This document shows positions 24,822 to 32,739 of a DNA stretch of 64,000 bases, piece after piece. The stretch is taken from the NCBI RefSeq assembly GCF_032380675.1, contig NZ_JAWDIX010000001.1, positions 930,001 to 994,000 of the forward strand, read 5' to 3'. The position numbers and the translations under genes are program-made. Origin of the DNA: Anaerolentibacter hominis. Lineage in GTDB: Bacteria > Bacillota > Clostridia > Lachnospirales > Lachnospiraceae. The notes under the pieces were generated by a model. That model was not told where the DNA came from and did not search any database. It saw only the letters and a program-made list of their open reading frames with translations. Numbering within the stretch: the first letter of the stretch is position 1; the number at the start of each line of letters is the position of its first letter.

Positions 24822-24852
24822 AGGATACACTATCACGTTACGTGAGAGTCAA
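24822..24852 (-). promoter_or_regulatory. MerR-type promoter with 19-bp spacer
   Basis: Read on the minus strand: TTGACT (24852-24847), a 19-base spacer holding the dyad CTCACGTAACGTGATAG, then TATCCT (24827-24822). A 19-bp spacer with a central dyad is the hallmark of MerR-activated promoters of the TipA/Mta group. It faces the MerR gene; the UTR would be about 105 bases. Confidence 0.85.
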
Positions 24853-24866
24853 CCCTTTTTGCTATT

Positions 24867-25430
24867 CTAGGACTTGCCCGCTTTGCTCCTTTTTCTCAGC
24901 CTTAGCTCAATTCCTCTTTCCTGAGCCATTTCCTGGAACAGCCGTACAGAAGAAGCCGCTTTTTCCTTTAATGACAGGTTCTCTCCATCCGTCTCCTGAC
25001 GGAGATTGTTTATTATTGATCTGATATCATTTAGATCCAGCAGATTTACAGCGGTACAGTAGAAGGTTTTCCTGCGCCCGTCATTATAGTTGGCAAGGAG
25101 GTCGTCTAAAATAACTGCTTTCTCAGAGAGTTCCGCCTGGTAATGCTCCGTTCCCATTTCTTTCGCCCGGGCCATATCCTTGTGCCGGTTGCGGTGGGAG
25201 ATGAAGGAGTCGTAGTCGTCGATACCATCATATTTGTCACAGGGATATTCCGCACACTCATAACAGTATTCTGGTTTGCCGTGCACAAGGCTGCATTTTG
25301 TGATCCTACAGGACTGATTTCCGGCCCCTCCGCCGCAGCCTGGGCAATACTGCCCCAGATACATAGGACAGATGGCGCAGTTTAGTCCGCACAGGGAGAA
25401 CAGAGGATTGCTTCTAATAAAATCTTTCAT
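24867..25430 (-). CDS. DUF3795 cysteine-rich protein, long form
   Basis: A 187-residue protein. The first 70 residues are DUF3795-like: FSLCGLNCAICPMYLGQYCPGCGGG, CRITKCSLVHGKPEYCYECAEYPCDKY. The rest is a helical region with KDMARAKEMG and a C-terminal basic tail. The cysteine core suggests a metal or Fe-S site. Its start overlaps the stop of the next upstream gene on this strand (25427), so the two are translationally coupled. Function is unknown; it is the second of four family members here. Confidence 0.8.
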   Translation of the reverse strand: MKDFIRSNPLFSLCGLNCAICPMYLGQYCPGCGGGAGNQSCRITKCSLVHGKPEYCYECAEYPCDKYDGIDDYDSFISHRNRHKDMARAKEMGTEHYQAELSEKAVILDDLLANYNDGRRKTFYCTAVNLLDLNDIRSIINNLRQETDGENLSLKEKAASSVRLFQEMAQERGIELRLRKRSKAGKS

Positions 25431-25867
25431 GGGAGCTTACATCCTTTCAGACGGGCGGTCCAGGAGGACATTTTCCGGCCATAGCAGAAGGAAACTCCGG
25501 CATTATAGTATTCCTCCGGACTAACCTGTACCAGTGTCTCCGTACCGGAATACATACCGTCTTCTGAAGTATAGAAGGAGATGATACTGCTGCCGATAAT
25601 TTCGAACGTACCCTTTAAAGTGCCCAGAGCCGGATTATAGGATTCCCACTGGAGCGTGGAAGGGAGCTCAGACTCATGGATCGAATATTTATTGGTAAAA
25701 CGGACCGGTGTCTGGAGAGTTACTTCCAGAAAACCGTCCAGGGACCATTGTTCTTCACTGTGAATGACAGAGACTTCTCCATACAGAGGAAATTCCTGCC
25801 CCTCTTCGTCAAAGTAGGTGCCTTCGGCTCTCCAGTCCTGTGTATTATAAAAATAGGTATGTTTCAT
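25427..25867 (-). CDS. Conserved protein of unknown function, beta-rich
   Basis: A 146-residue soluble protein with alternating hydrophobic strands (HTYFYNTQDWRAEGTYFDE, EGTFEII-like and SFYTSEDGMYSGTETL segments) that suggest a small beta barrel, perhaps lipocalin-like. I do not recognise the family with confidence. The start is placed at 25867, where GGAG is 8 bases upstream; the longer frame from 25894 lacks a binding site. Its stop overlaps the start of the DUF3795 gene (ATGA), so they are made together. Confidence 0.65.
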   Translation of the reverse strand: MKHTYFYNTQDWRAEGTYFDEEGQEFPLYGEVSVIHSEEQWSLDGFLEVTLQTPVRFTNKYSIHESELPSTLQWESYNPALGTLKGTFEIIGSSIISFYTSEDGMYSGTETLVQVSPEEYYNAGVSFCYGRKMSSWTARLKGCKLP

Positions 25868-25918
25868 ATCAGAGACTCCTTTCCACCATTTCATAAATTC
25901 TGTCAGCCCCGCTATATC

Positions 25919-26368
25919 CTAGTCCTTCTGACTTTTAATCTCTTTTATCACGGCTACAATGTCTCCGCAGATCAGGGGCTGCATGCTGTCAGCATAATTT
26001 GATATATCTGCGTTTGTGAGGGCATCCAGAATTATCTCTCTCAGAGCTGGTTTATACAGGGCAATGGCAGGCAGTGCCTTAATACATTGCCTGGCGGTGA
26101 TTGGTTTTGCATCTGTAATGTGGGTTAAATAGGAACCGATCTTTGATTCTATTTTGCAGGCCCCATCCCATCTTGCGTTGGCGGAGATCAGAAGCAGGCC
26201 CCGGGTACGCACATAGGAATTTTTGCTGTCTGTCATATCAAAAAACAGATTCATATAAGTGTAAACCTGGCTATCCTGCCCGCTTCGGGCCAGGAGTTCC
26301 TGCAGTGCATGGTAGGCGAGCTTGCTGTCTTTATTCTGGAGATCCTCAATCAATTCTGGTATATTCAA
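25919..26368 (-). CDS. HEAT-like helical protein (often annotated SufBD-related)
   Basis: A 149-residue all-helical protein with HEAT-like periodicity: KLAYHALQELLARS, NSYVRTRGLLLISANARWD, PITARQCIKALPAIALYKPALR. Similar short proteins of Clostridia carry the name SufBD protein in annotations, but I see no SufB or SufD catalytic feature, so that name is doubtful. The frame begins with TTG at 26368, with AAAGGG about 10 bases upstream; an ATG start is not available nearby. It is probably upstream in the same transcript as 25427-25867. Confidence 0.65.
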   Translation of the reverse strand: MNIPELIEDLQNKDSKLAYHALQELLARSGQDSQVYTYMNLFFDMTDSKNSYVRTRGLLLISANARWDGACKIESKIGSYLTHITDAKPITARQCIKALPAIALYKPALREIILDALTNADISNYADSMQPLICGDIVAVIKEIKSQKD

Positions 26369-26563
26369 ATGTTATCAGCCCTTTCTGAATCAGATTTTAA
26401 ACTTGCCGTGCGCCGCCGGATTAATGATCGGAACAGCCAGGCGGCAGATAATTATATTTTATCATACCTGTGAGGAAATACCAAATATCTATAGTTTGTA
26501 CTGTCATTGTTCGAAAACCGACAGAATCTGATAAAGCTGTAACTGATCAACTACGCGAAACAT

Positions 26564-26953
26564 ATGATAAAAACAAAGAAAAAACGGACGGATACCATGC
26601 AGACAGAGCGTTATATTGTCAGTTTATTTGGACCTGATACCGGATTTTACAGCACAGAGTATATTACATGGCTTTGGGAGGAATGTGCAAATCGGGAATA
26701 TAAGGATTGCGGTATATTTGTTACCGGTCTTATTGATACCGGCAGGCTGGTGTGCGGCAGGATAAGAGGATGTGAGCTGGGAGAAACAGCGCATAGTATT
26801 TCATCGGTAAGAAATCCGATTGAAACTCCGGATGAAACAGAGTTCTATCATGCATTCAGAAATATTGTACGGGAAGTAAAGGAGAAACTGGGTAATCCCA
26901 GTATGACCATTACCATTGAGACGATTCGGTTTCACTACTTTGTCCAGCCGTAA
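26564..26953 (+). CDS. Protein of unknown function
   Basis: A protein of 118-129 residues depending on start (ATG 26564 or ATG 26597; neither has a strong binding site, and 26597 removes a Lys-rich lead). It is soluble with a mixed pattern: ERYIVSLFGPDTGFYS, EYITWLWEEC, CGIFVTGLIDTGRLVCGR. I do not recognise a family. Codon use looks ordinary. It stands alone between the HEAT-like gene and the TetR operon. The gap 26369-26563 has no gene and no clear signal. Confidence 0.5.
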   Translation: MIKTKKKRTDTMQTERYIVSLFGPDTGFYSTEYITWLWEECANREYKDCGIFVTGLIDTGRLVCGRIRGCELGETAHSISSVRNPIETPDETEFYHAFRNIVREVKEKLGNPSMTITIETIRFHYFVQP

Positions 26954-27071
26954 ATCAGGGTGTCAAATGCTGGCGCCCTGATCCGTGCGGGAAAATACAG
27001 ACGCATTTATCAAAGACAAGCCTATATTCCAAAGTCTTGCTTGCCTTTTTTAACCTGCTGTTTTATAATAA

Positions 27072-27095
27072 AACATATGTTGCAAAACAAATGTT
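27072..27095. promoter_or_regulatory. Probable TetR operator
   Basis: The palindrome AACATATGTT (27072-27081) and the near copy AACAAATGTT (27086-27095), 14 bases apart, lie 20 bases before the TetR start. This fits autoregulation of the TetR-ABC-FtsX operon. Confidence 0.6.
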
Positions 27096-27113
27096 TTAGA
27101 AAGAAGGAGTACT

Positions 27114-27695
27114 ATGCCTCCAAAACAGAAATTTACCAAAGAAGAGATTATCGGTGCGGCGCTGGATCTGGTGCGCAGGGATGGGATGGCCGCGGTTACG
27201 GCCAGAGCACTGGGGGAAGCCCTTGGTAGTTCATCCAGACCTATTTTTACCACGTTCGTCAATATGGAGGACGTGCAGCGGGAAATTATGAATGAGGCCA
27301 GAAAAATATACAATGGCTATGTCAGGGAGGGACTTACGGAGGAACACCCGTTTCAGGGAGTGGGCAAGGCCTACATACGGTTTGCTGCACAAGAACCCAT
27401 GCTGTTTCACATGCTTTTTATGACGGCAAACCCGGCAGAACCGGATTTGCAGAATGTCCTGGACTGCATTGACGAAAACAGTACCAGGATTCTGGAGGCA
27501 ATCCGGCAGGAATACGAATTGACGGAGGAAAAGGCTCTCCGGCTGTACCAGGAGCTGTGGATTTTTACTCATGGCATTGCGGCTCTGATCGCAACCGGTG
27601 TATGTCGCTTTTCCACAGAGGAAATAATGGGGATGATGAGGGATGTGCTGATCAGTGTATTGCAGCGCATAAAAGAGGAGGATACGTTATCATGA
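27114..27695 (+). CDS. TetR/AcrR-family regulator
   Basis: A 193-residue regulator. The N-terminal helix-turn-helix is KEEIIGAALDLVRRDGMAAVTARALGEALG, with SSSRPIFTTFVNMEDV as the recognition helix and following turn. The C-terminal ligand-binding part has the AYIRFAAQEPMLFHMLFM segment common to one TetR subgroup that controls ABC exporters. The stop overlaps the start of the ATPase gene (ATGA), and a paired palindrome lies upstream, so it most likely represses its own operon. The ligand is unknown. Confidence 0.88.
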   Translation: MPPKQKFTKEEIIGAALDLVRRDGMAAVTARALGEALGSSSRPIFTTFVNMEDVQREIMNEARKIYNGYVREGLTEEHPFQGVGKAYIRFAAQEPMLFHMLFMTANPAEPDLQNVLDCIDENSTRILEAIRQEYELTEEKALRLYQELWIFTHGIAALIATGVCRFSTEEIMGMMRDVLISVLQRIKEEDTLS

Positions 27696-28384
27696 TTTCA
27701 CTGAGAGGCATTAAGAAATCCTATGGGGAAAAGGAAAATAGGTTCCAGGTGCTGAAAGATATTTCACTGGATATAGACGAGGGAGGCTTTGCGGTGGTGC
27801 TGGGACCATCCGGTTCAGGGAAATCAACTTTGCTGAACGTGATTTCCGGTCTGGAGCGGCCGGACAGCGGCTCTCTTACCTATCAGGACACGGATATTAC
27901 AAAGCTGGATGACAAGGAACTGACACGGTTTCGAAGAGACCAGGTGGGTTTTATTTTTCAGCAGTATTATCTGCTGCCCAACCTGAGTGTGGCGATGAAT
28001 GTGAAGATGGGAGCGGATCTGGCGGGAAATAAGGACTATCTGGATATGCTGGAAGCGGTGGGACTTGCCGATAAAGCGGACAAATATCCCAGCGAACTGA
28101 GCGGCGGTCAGCAGCAGCGGGTTTCTATTGCGCGGGCTCTGGCGAAGAGGCCTAAGGTCCTGTTTCTGGATGAACCCACAGGGGCTCTGGATGAGGAGAC
28201 CGGGCGGCAGGTCCTTGACTATGTTGCCAGACTGCAGCGAGAACTGAAGTTTACGATTCTGATGGTAACCCACAACCAGAATGTGGCGGAGATGGCGGAT
28301 CAGGTGATTCGCATGAACAGCGGGAGAATTCTGGAGGTCTCCCGGAATGAGGCGCCAAAGACAGCTTATGAGATCGGCTGGTAG
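27692..28384 (+). CDS. ABC transporter ATP-binding protein (MacB/LolD type)
   Basis: A 230-residue ATPase: GPSGSGKST (Walker A, about residue 40), Q-loop FIFQQYYLLPNLS, signature LSGGQQQRVSIARAL, Walker B VLFLDEPTGALD, and switch MVTHNQNVA. The sequence around the Q-loop and the pairing with an FtsX-type permease identify the MacB/LolD/BceA superfamily, which exports or detoxifies peptides and lipophilic drugs by mechanotransmission. The start at 27692 has AGAGGAGG upstream and overlaps the TetR stop. Confidence 0.9.
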   Translation: MISLRGIKKSYGEKENRFQVLKDISLDIDEGGFAVVLGPSGSGKSTLLNVISGLERPDSGSLTYQDTDITKLDDKELTRFRRDQVGFIFQQYYLLPNLSVAMNVKMGADLAGNKDYLDMLEAVGLADKADKYPSELSGGQQQRVSIARALAKRPKVLFLDEPTGALDEETGRQVLDYVARLQRELKFTILMVTHNQNVAEMADQVIRMNSGRILEVSRNEAPKTAYEIGW

Positions 28385-28394
28385 GAGGAACAGT

Positions 28395-29543
28395 ATGATA
28401 ATTAGATTAAAAGATATCAGGAAACTTGCCGGCATTTCTGTCATCACGTTTTGTGCTGTTTTCGTCTGCAATCTGTTCCTGAACTATAATATTGATATGG
28501 GGCGGATGGCAGGAGCGATAACGGGGCCTTCGGCCGAAGCCTTGTACCAGGCGCAGCTCACCATGAGCAAGATTACCTGTGCCGTCAGCGGCGGATGCCT
28601 TCTGGGAACTTCGGTCGTGCTGCTGTTTTTTTATATCAGCCAATATATCCGTACCCACAGTATGGAGATGGGCATTTTAAAGGCGATGGGGTACTCCAGG
28701 TTCCGGATTGCCTGGAATTTCAGTTTGTTCGGGCTGAGTGTTCTGGCAGGAACCGGACTTGGATACCTAAGTTCGGCATTATTTATGTCCCGATTTTATC
28801 GGGCCATGAATTCGGATGATGTGTTGCCAGATCTATCGATTGTGATTCACTGGGAGCTGGCTCTTGCTCTGGTCCTTCTGCCTGTTCTGGCCTTTGGCCT
28901 GCTGGCTGTGTTCTATGCTTACAGGAAACTCCATCTGCCTGCGCTGAATCTGCTGCGGGATATGCAGAAGACAAGAAATAAGCGGCATCGTTCCAGACAA
29001 AAGAGCGGGGAAGATACATTCCTCAAGGAAATGAGACGGGGCAATGTGAGAAACCATCCTGCCCTTGTATTCTTCATCGCCTTTGGCGCGTTCTGCTATT
29101 CGGATATGGTGCAGATGTCGGCAAGCATGAAGGATCTATCCTCGGAATTGATGGGAGTCATGATCTTTGTAATCGGAATTGTTCTGGCAGTGATGTCCCT
29201 GCTTCTGGCGACTTCTTCTGTGGTGAATGCGAATGCAAAGAATATTTCTATCATGAAAATATACGGCTATTCCTTCCGGGAATGTACGGGAGCAGTTCTG
29301 AATGGATACCGGCTGGCATCCTATGTGGGGTTTTTGGTGGGAACCGTGTACCAGTACGGGCTGATGAAACTGATGATGAAATTGTTTGCGGATGTTTCGG
29401 ACATAACCTTGCCTGAGGTGGTATTCCGGTGGGATGTATTCTGGATAACGTTGGTTACCTTTCTTGCAGCCTATGAACTGATGATGTACGCGTTTTCCTG
29501 CCGGATCAAGAATATGCCTGTGAAAAAGATTATGATGGAATAA
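28395..29543 (+). CDS. FtsX-like ABC transporter permease
   Basis: A 382-residue permease. It has one N-terminal helix (about 10-30), a group of three (about 60-200, with GILKAMGYSRFRIAWNFSLFG), then a second FtsX-like half (about 240-380, with NISIMKIYGYSFRECTG). The repeated K-x-M/I-G-Y-S motif before a helix is typical of FtsX domains. It has no large extracellular domain, unlike BceB or MacB. It starts at 28395, with TAGGAGGAA 8 bases upstream, directly after the ATPase gene. With the ATPase it should form a homodimeric exporter. Confidence 0.87.
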   Translation: MIIRLKDIRKLAGISVITFCAVFVCNLFLNYNIDMGRMAGAITGPSAEALYQAQLTMSKITCAVSGGCLLGTSVVLLFFYISQYIRTHSMEMGILKAMGYSRFRIAWNFSLFGLSVLAGTGLGYLSSALFMSRFYRAMNSDDVLPDLSIVIHWELALALVLLPVLAFGLLAVFYAYRKLHLPALNLLRDMQKTRNKRHRSRQKSGEDTFLKEMRRGNVRNHPALVFFIAFGAFCYSDMVQMSASMKDLSSELMGVMIFVIGIVLAVMSLLLATSSVVNANAKNISIMKIYGYSFRECTGAVLNGYRLASYVGFLVGTVYQYGLMKLMMKLFADVSDITLPEVVFRWDVFWITLVTFLAAYELMMYAFSCRIKNMPVKKIMME

Positions 29544-29546
29544 AGG

Positions 29547-29591
29547 AAATCCGGGAAGTGTTTGCATCGACATTTTCCGGGTTTTATTTTC
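29547..29591 (+). terminator. Terminator after the ABC/FtsX operon
   Basis: AAATCCGGGAAGTGT (29547-29561) can pair, with wobbles, with ACATTTTCCGGGTTT (29570-29584), followed by TATTTTCT. Confidence 0.65.
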
Positions 29592-29606
29592 TCCCATTTT
29601 ATATAC

Positions 29607-29659
29607 TTGACAAAACGACACCTGTGTCGCATAATGATAAAAACGACATGAGTGTCGTT
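29607..29659 (+). promoter_or_regulatory. Promoter with two TetR-type operators
   Basis: TTGACA (29607-29612), 17 bases, then CATAAT (29630-29635). The spacer holds the perfect palindrome CGACAC-CT-GTGTCG (29616-29629). A second dyad, AACGACA-TGAG-TGTCGTT (29642-29659), lies 28 bp downstream, just before the ribosome binding site. This is a textbook autorepressed TetR promoter. Confidence 0.88.
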
Positions 29660-29673
29660 AATCAGGAGCTGAT

Positions 29674-30246
29674 ATGGGAGATAAGAGCAGCCAGACCAAA
29701 GAATGGATTAGACAGTGTGCCTTGGTGCTGTTTGCTGAGAAGGGATTTACTGCAGTAACAATGAAGGATATCTGTGAGGCAAGCGGACTCAGCAGAGGTG
29801 GACTGTACCGTCATTATGGGAGCACGGGGCAACTATTTGAAGAGGTGCTTAAAGAAATAGTGAAGCCGGATGATTTTATCCGGAAGGAGATGGATCAGGG
29901 GACGCCTGCCGGGGAAATACTGGAGAGCCTTCTCGCCAGGATGCAGCAGGAGATGCTGGAGCAGAAAACGTCGTTGAGCCGGGGAATCTATGAGTATTCT
30001 TCAGTCTGTGACAGCAGTTTCATGCTGGAATTGAACCGAAAAGCAAAGGAAAAGTGGAGGACGCTCATAGAATATGGCATCAGCCGGAAGGAATTTGCAC
30101 CGGTGAATCCGGAACAGATGTCGGATCTGATTTTGTATGTCTATCAGGGCGTCCGGCTGTGGAGTCGGATTATTCCCCTGGAACCGGGTACCGTAACAAA
30201 TATAATTGAAAAAATCAGAGGAGATCTGGTGAGGAGGCAAGATTGA
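29674..30246 (+). CDS. TetR/AcrR-family regulator
   Basis: A 190-residue regulator. The DNA-binding part reads RQCALVLFAEKGFTAVTMKD, then CEASGLSRGGLYRHYGSTGQLFEEV. The C-terminal helical domain has a DLILYVYQGVRLWSRII segment. The ATG has AGGAG 6 bases upstream and sits directly behind a promoter with two CGACA-N4-TGTCG operators, so it should repress itself. Possible targets are the preceding ABC/FtsX exporter or the resistance-type genes that follow; no matching operator was noticed at either. Confidence 0.9.
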   Translation: MGDKSSQTKEWIRQCALVLFAEKGFTAVTMKDICEASGLSRGGLYRHYGSTGQLFEEVLKEIVKPDDFIRKEMDQGTPAGEILESLLARMQQEMLEQKTSLSRGIYEYSSVCDSSFMLELNRKAKEKWRTLIEYGISRKEFAPVNPEQMSDLILYVYQGVRLWSRIIPLEPGTVTNIIEKIRGDLVRRQD

Positions 30247-30283
30247 AAATTTCACTGATGAGGTGATTTCAATCGACAGTTTA

Positions 30284-30378
30284 AGGCTCCGTCTCAAACT
30301 GCTATGATGCGGCATGAGAAATCGTCTGCACGATTTACTCATGCGCGTGTCGCCGCAAAACCGGCTCCGACATGGAGG
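30284..30378 (+). ncRNA. Structured leader, copy 1 (before a GNAT gene)
   Basis: From CTCAAAC (30293) to the GGAGG ribosome binding site (30378), 80 of 86 bases match copy 2 (31544-31629). The core forms a long hairpin: CATGAG-AAATCG, a 6-base loop, CGATTT-A-CTCATG, nested inside TGCGGC/GCCGCA. CTCC-GACAT-GGAG can fold over the ribosome binding site. Either a cis-regulatory RNA or a dispersed repeat. Confidence 0.7.
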
Positions 30379-30383
30379 AAACT

Positions 30384-30905
30384 ATGAAATTTGAATTGAA
30401 AAAATGGGATGCAGCATATATTGACGATGTGACGCATTTCGCAAATAATGCCAAGGTAGCCGCCAATCTGCGCAACGTATTTCCTCATCCGTATACGAGA
30501 ACCGATGCAAAGGAGTATATACTGGCCTGCGCGGCAGATCCGGAGGAACGGCAGATCTGCCGCGCAATCGTGGCTGAGGGACATGCAGCCGGCAGTGTAG
30601 GGATATTCTGCGGGTCCGATGTGTATGAGAAGAGTGCGGAGCTGGGCTACTGGCTGGCGGAGGAATACTGGGGCAGAGGAATCATGACGGAAGCGGTAAA
30701 GCGGCTGTGCAGGGATGCGTTTGCGAAATTTGACATCGTACGGATTTACGCGGAACCCTATGCCAGAAATACAGGGTCCCGGAGGGTGCTGGAAAAGGCG
30801 GGATTTACCCTGGAAGGGATTATGCGCCGCGGTGTATACAAAAACGGAGAAGTGCTTGACTATTGTATGTACGGACTGCTAAAAGAGGAACTGGATCAGA
30901 CATGA
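30384..30905 (+). CDS. GNAT acetyltransferase (RimJ/RimL type)
   Basis: A 173-residue acetyltransferase: FELKKWDAAYIDDVTHFANN at the start, AELGYWLAEEYWGRGIMTEAV (acetyl-CoA loop WGRGIMT), FDIVRIYAEPYARNTGSRRVLEKAGF and LEGIMRRGVYKNGEVLDYCMYGLL. That layout is the RimJ/RimL subgroup, which acetylates protein N-termini or small toxic amines. The ATG at 30384 is five bases after the GGAGG that ends the structured leader; an earlier in-frame ATG at 30372 is inside the leader. It is followed after 21 bases by a lincosamide-resistance-like gene. Confidence 0.88.
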   Translation: MKFELKKWDAAYIDDVTHFANNAKVAANLRNVFPHPYTRTDAKEYILACAADPEERQICRAIVAEGHAAGSVGIFCGSDVYEKSAELGYWLAEEYWGRGIMTEAVKRLCRDAFAKFDIVRIYAEPYARNTGSRRVLEKAGFTLEGIMRRGVYKNGEVLDYCMYGLLKEELDQT

Positions 30906-30926
30906 AAACGTGAGAGGGACTGAACA

Positions 30927-31412
30927 ATGACCAGCAAGAAAACATTATTTTATCTACTGGATTTATTGGATGGATTAGGAATGAGATACTGGATTGACGG
31001 CGGATGGGGCGTGGATATCCTGCTGGGAGAGCAGCACAGAGAACACCGGGATCTGGATGTGAACTTTGACGGGGAATTTACAGATATCCTTCTGAACACA
31101 CTGGGGGAGCAGGGATATGTGATCACGACAGACTGGCGGCCCTGCCGGATCGAACTGGAGCATCCGAAGCTGGGATTTATTGATATCCATCCTCTGGTGA
31201 TTCAGGAAGACGGAAGCGCGAAACAGGCCGCTCCGGACGGCGGCTGGTATCAGTTTGAGGCGGATTGGTTTTCCAGTGCCGTATTTGAACAAAGGGAAGT
31301 TCCCTGTATCTCGGCGGAGGCACAGATGTTGTTTCACACGGGATATGAACTGCAGGAGAAAGACAGAGAGGATCTGGCAAATTTGAAAGCATATCTTGCA
31401 GAAACAGAATAA
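30927..31412 (+). CDS. Lincosamide nucleotidyltransferase-like protein (Lnu A/C/D type)
   Basis: A 161-residue protein with the length and order of the small Lnu enzymes: LLDGLGMRYWIDGGWGVDIL, the metal-binding HREHRDLDVNFD segment, TDWRPCRIELEHPKLGFIDIHP, GGWYQFEADWFS and VPCISAEAQMLFHTGYEL. These enzymes transfer AMP from ATP to lincomycin and clindamycin. The catalytic carboxylates (GVD and DLD) are present. Whether it gives resistance cannot be judged from sequence, since housekeeping relatives exist. AGAGGGA precedes the ATG. It probably shares a transcript with the GNAT gene. Confidence 0.85.
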   Translation: MTSKKTLFYLLDLLDGLGMRYWIDGGWGVDILLGEQHREHRDLDVNFDGEFTDILLNTLGEQGYVITTDWRPCRIELEHPKLGFIDIHPLVIQEDGSAKQAAPDGGWYQFEADWFSSAVFEQREVPCISAEAQMLFHTGYELQEKDREDLANLKAYLAETE

Positions 31413-31534
31413 CTGGCAGTGAGGATGACAGCAGCTGATAAATAAATGAGCAAAAGGAAGTGGGAGAGATGAGGCGCTGTATTGCAGCGGCCGGAATAGT
31501 TATCAGATGAAAGATAAATAATTATTTTAGTTTG

Positions 31535-31629
31535 AGCCGGAGCCTCAAACAGCTGTGATGCGGCATGAGAAATCGTCTGCACGATTTACTCATGGGCGTG
31601 CCGTCGCAGAACCGGCTCCGACATGGAGG
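31535..31629 (+). ncRNA. Structured leader, copy 2 (before a Vat-like gene)
   Basis: Same length and 93 percent identical to copy 1, without gaps. Differences fall in loops or keep pairing: TGCGGC now faces GTCGCA, a G-U wobble instead of G-C. It has an extra outer stem, GAGCCGG (31533-31539) with CCGGCTC (31613-31619). It ends at GGAGG, five bases before the next ATG. Confidence 0.7.
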
Positions 31630-31634
31630 TAATT

Positions 31635-32280
31635 ATGACTATTCCGGAGAAAAAGATATATCCCCGCACGGGAGACAAAGAAACCATATATTTAAAATCA
31701 GTGATCACAAATCCCAATATTATAGTTGGAGATTATACGATGTACAATGATTTTGTACATGATCCGACCTTGTTTGAACAGAATAATGTGCTGTACCACT
31801 ATCCGATTAATCACGATAAACTGGTGATAGGCAAGTTCTGTTCTCTGGCCTGCGGATCTAAGTTCCTGTTTAACAGCGCCAATCATACTATGAATTCGTT
31901 GTCTACTTATCCTTTTCCTCTCTTTTTTGAGGAATGGGGACTAGATATAAAACGGGTAACAGATTCCTGGGATAACAAGGGGGGATATAGTCATCGGCAA
32001 TGATGTGTGGATCGGGTACGAGGCCGTTGTTATGGCCGGCGTTACCATCGGGGACGGAGCGATTATCGGATCACGGGCTGTTGTGACAAAAGATGTGCCG
32101 CCTTACACCATTGTGGGCGGAGTTCCGGCAAAACCCATCCGAAAACGTTTTTCAGACCAGGTTATCTCTTCCCTACTGGAACTGAAATGGTGGGACTGGC
32201 CGAAAGAAAAAATAGCGGCACATATTGCGGACATCCAGTCCGGTGATATAGCTAAACTGAAACGGATGGACAGGGAATGA
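31635..32280 (+). pseudogene. Vat/CatB-type xenobiotic O-acetyltransferase, frameshifted in a G6 tract
   Basis: Two adjoining frames together make a full left-handed beta-helix acetyltransferase of about 214 residues. The first (31635-32003) has the Vat-type start, LYHYPINHDKLVIGKFCSLA and FNSANHTMNSLSTYPF (catalytic His in NHTM). It breaks after SWDNKG at a run of six Gs (31979-31984). One G fewer restores GDIVIGNDVWIGYEAVVMAGV, AVVTKDVPPYTIVGG and ELKWWDWP in the second frame (ending 32280). Vat enzymes inactivate streptogramin A. The lesion is a true mutation, a slippage-type switch, or a sequencing error. Confidence 0.85.
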
Positions 32281-32324
32281 CGATGAAGTGTCCAGCTGCG
32301 GCAGAATCTGAATAATAATGATGG

Positions 32325-32352
32325 CGGCCTGTTCGAAAGAGCAGGCCGTTTC
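32325..32352 (+). terminator. Terminator after the Vat-like gene
   Basis: CGGCCTG (32325-32331) pairs with CAGGCCG (32342-32348), followed by TTTCT. It closes the acetyltransferase unit before the toxin-antitoxin pair. Confidence 0.65.
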
Positions 32353-32445
32353 TGCCTTGCGAGTGAATCTTAACAATTTGCAGTTATCATGTGGTTATGG
32401 TAATAAAATAAAAACATCAGAGAGACCGAGTACGGGGAGGAAACT

Positions 32446-32739
32446 ATGGAAGGAACAGGAATCAGGGGGCAGGTGCTCGATGAAATCCGGAAGCTGGCCG
32501 TGAAACATAATGTGAATAAAGTAATTCTGTTTGGTTCCCGGGCGAGGGGAGATTTTCGCAGAACAAGCGATATTGATTTGGCTGTGGAAGGCGGGGATTT
32601 TGACCGTTTTGCACTGGATATAGAGGAAGAAACATCAACACTGCTGGAGTATGATATTATAAATTTAGACCGGGAGATGCAGCAGGAACTACGAATTTCG
32701 ATTGAAAAGGAGGGAAGAGTTATTTATGAAAAAGTTTGA
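32446..32739 (+). CDS. MNT-domain nucleotidyltransferase antitoxin (MntA type)
   Basis: A 97-residue minimal nucleotidyltransferase: NKVILFGSRARGDFRRTSDIDLAVEG holds the GSx10DxD active-site motif, and EYDIINLDREM is the third-carboxylate strand. It overlaps the next gene, which is HEPT-like, by 14 bases. In MntA-HepT systems the MNT protein blocks the HepT toxin by adding AMP to a tyrosine. The intact GS and DxD residues predict an active enzyme. The ATG has GGGAGG upstream. Mobile-region location fits a toxin-antitoxin module. Confidence 0.85.
   Translation: MEGTGIRGQVLDEIRKLAVKHNVNKVILFGSRARGDFRRTSDIDLAVEGGDFDRFALDIEEETSTLLEYDIINLDREMQQELRISIEKEGRVIYEKV

Noticed and set aside
30284..31629. 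attC-like recombination sites of an integron cassette array
   Set aside because: The leaders are palindromic and flank resistance-type genes, but the RYYYAAC/GTTRRRY core sites are missing, both copies end at a ribosome binding site, and no integron integrase is seen.
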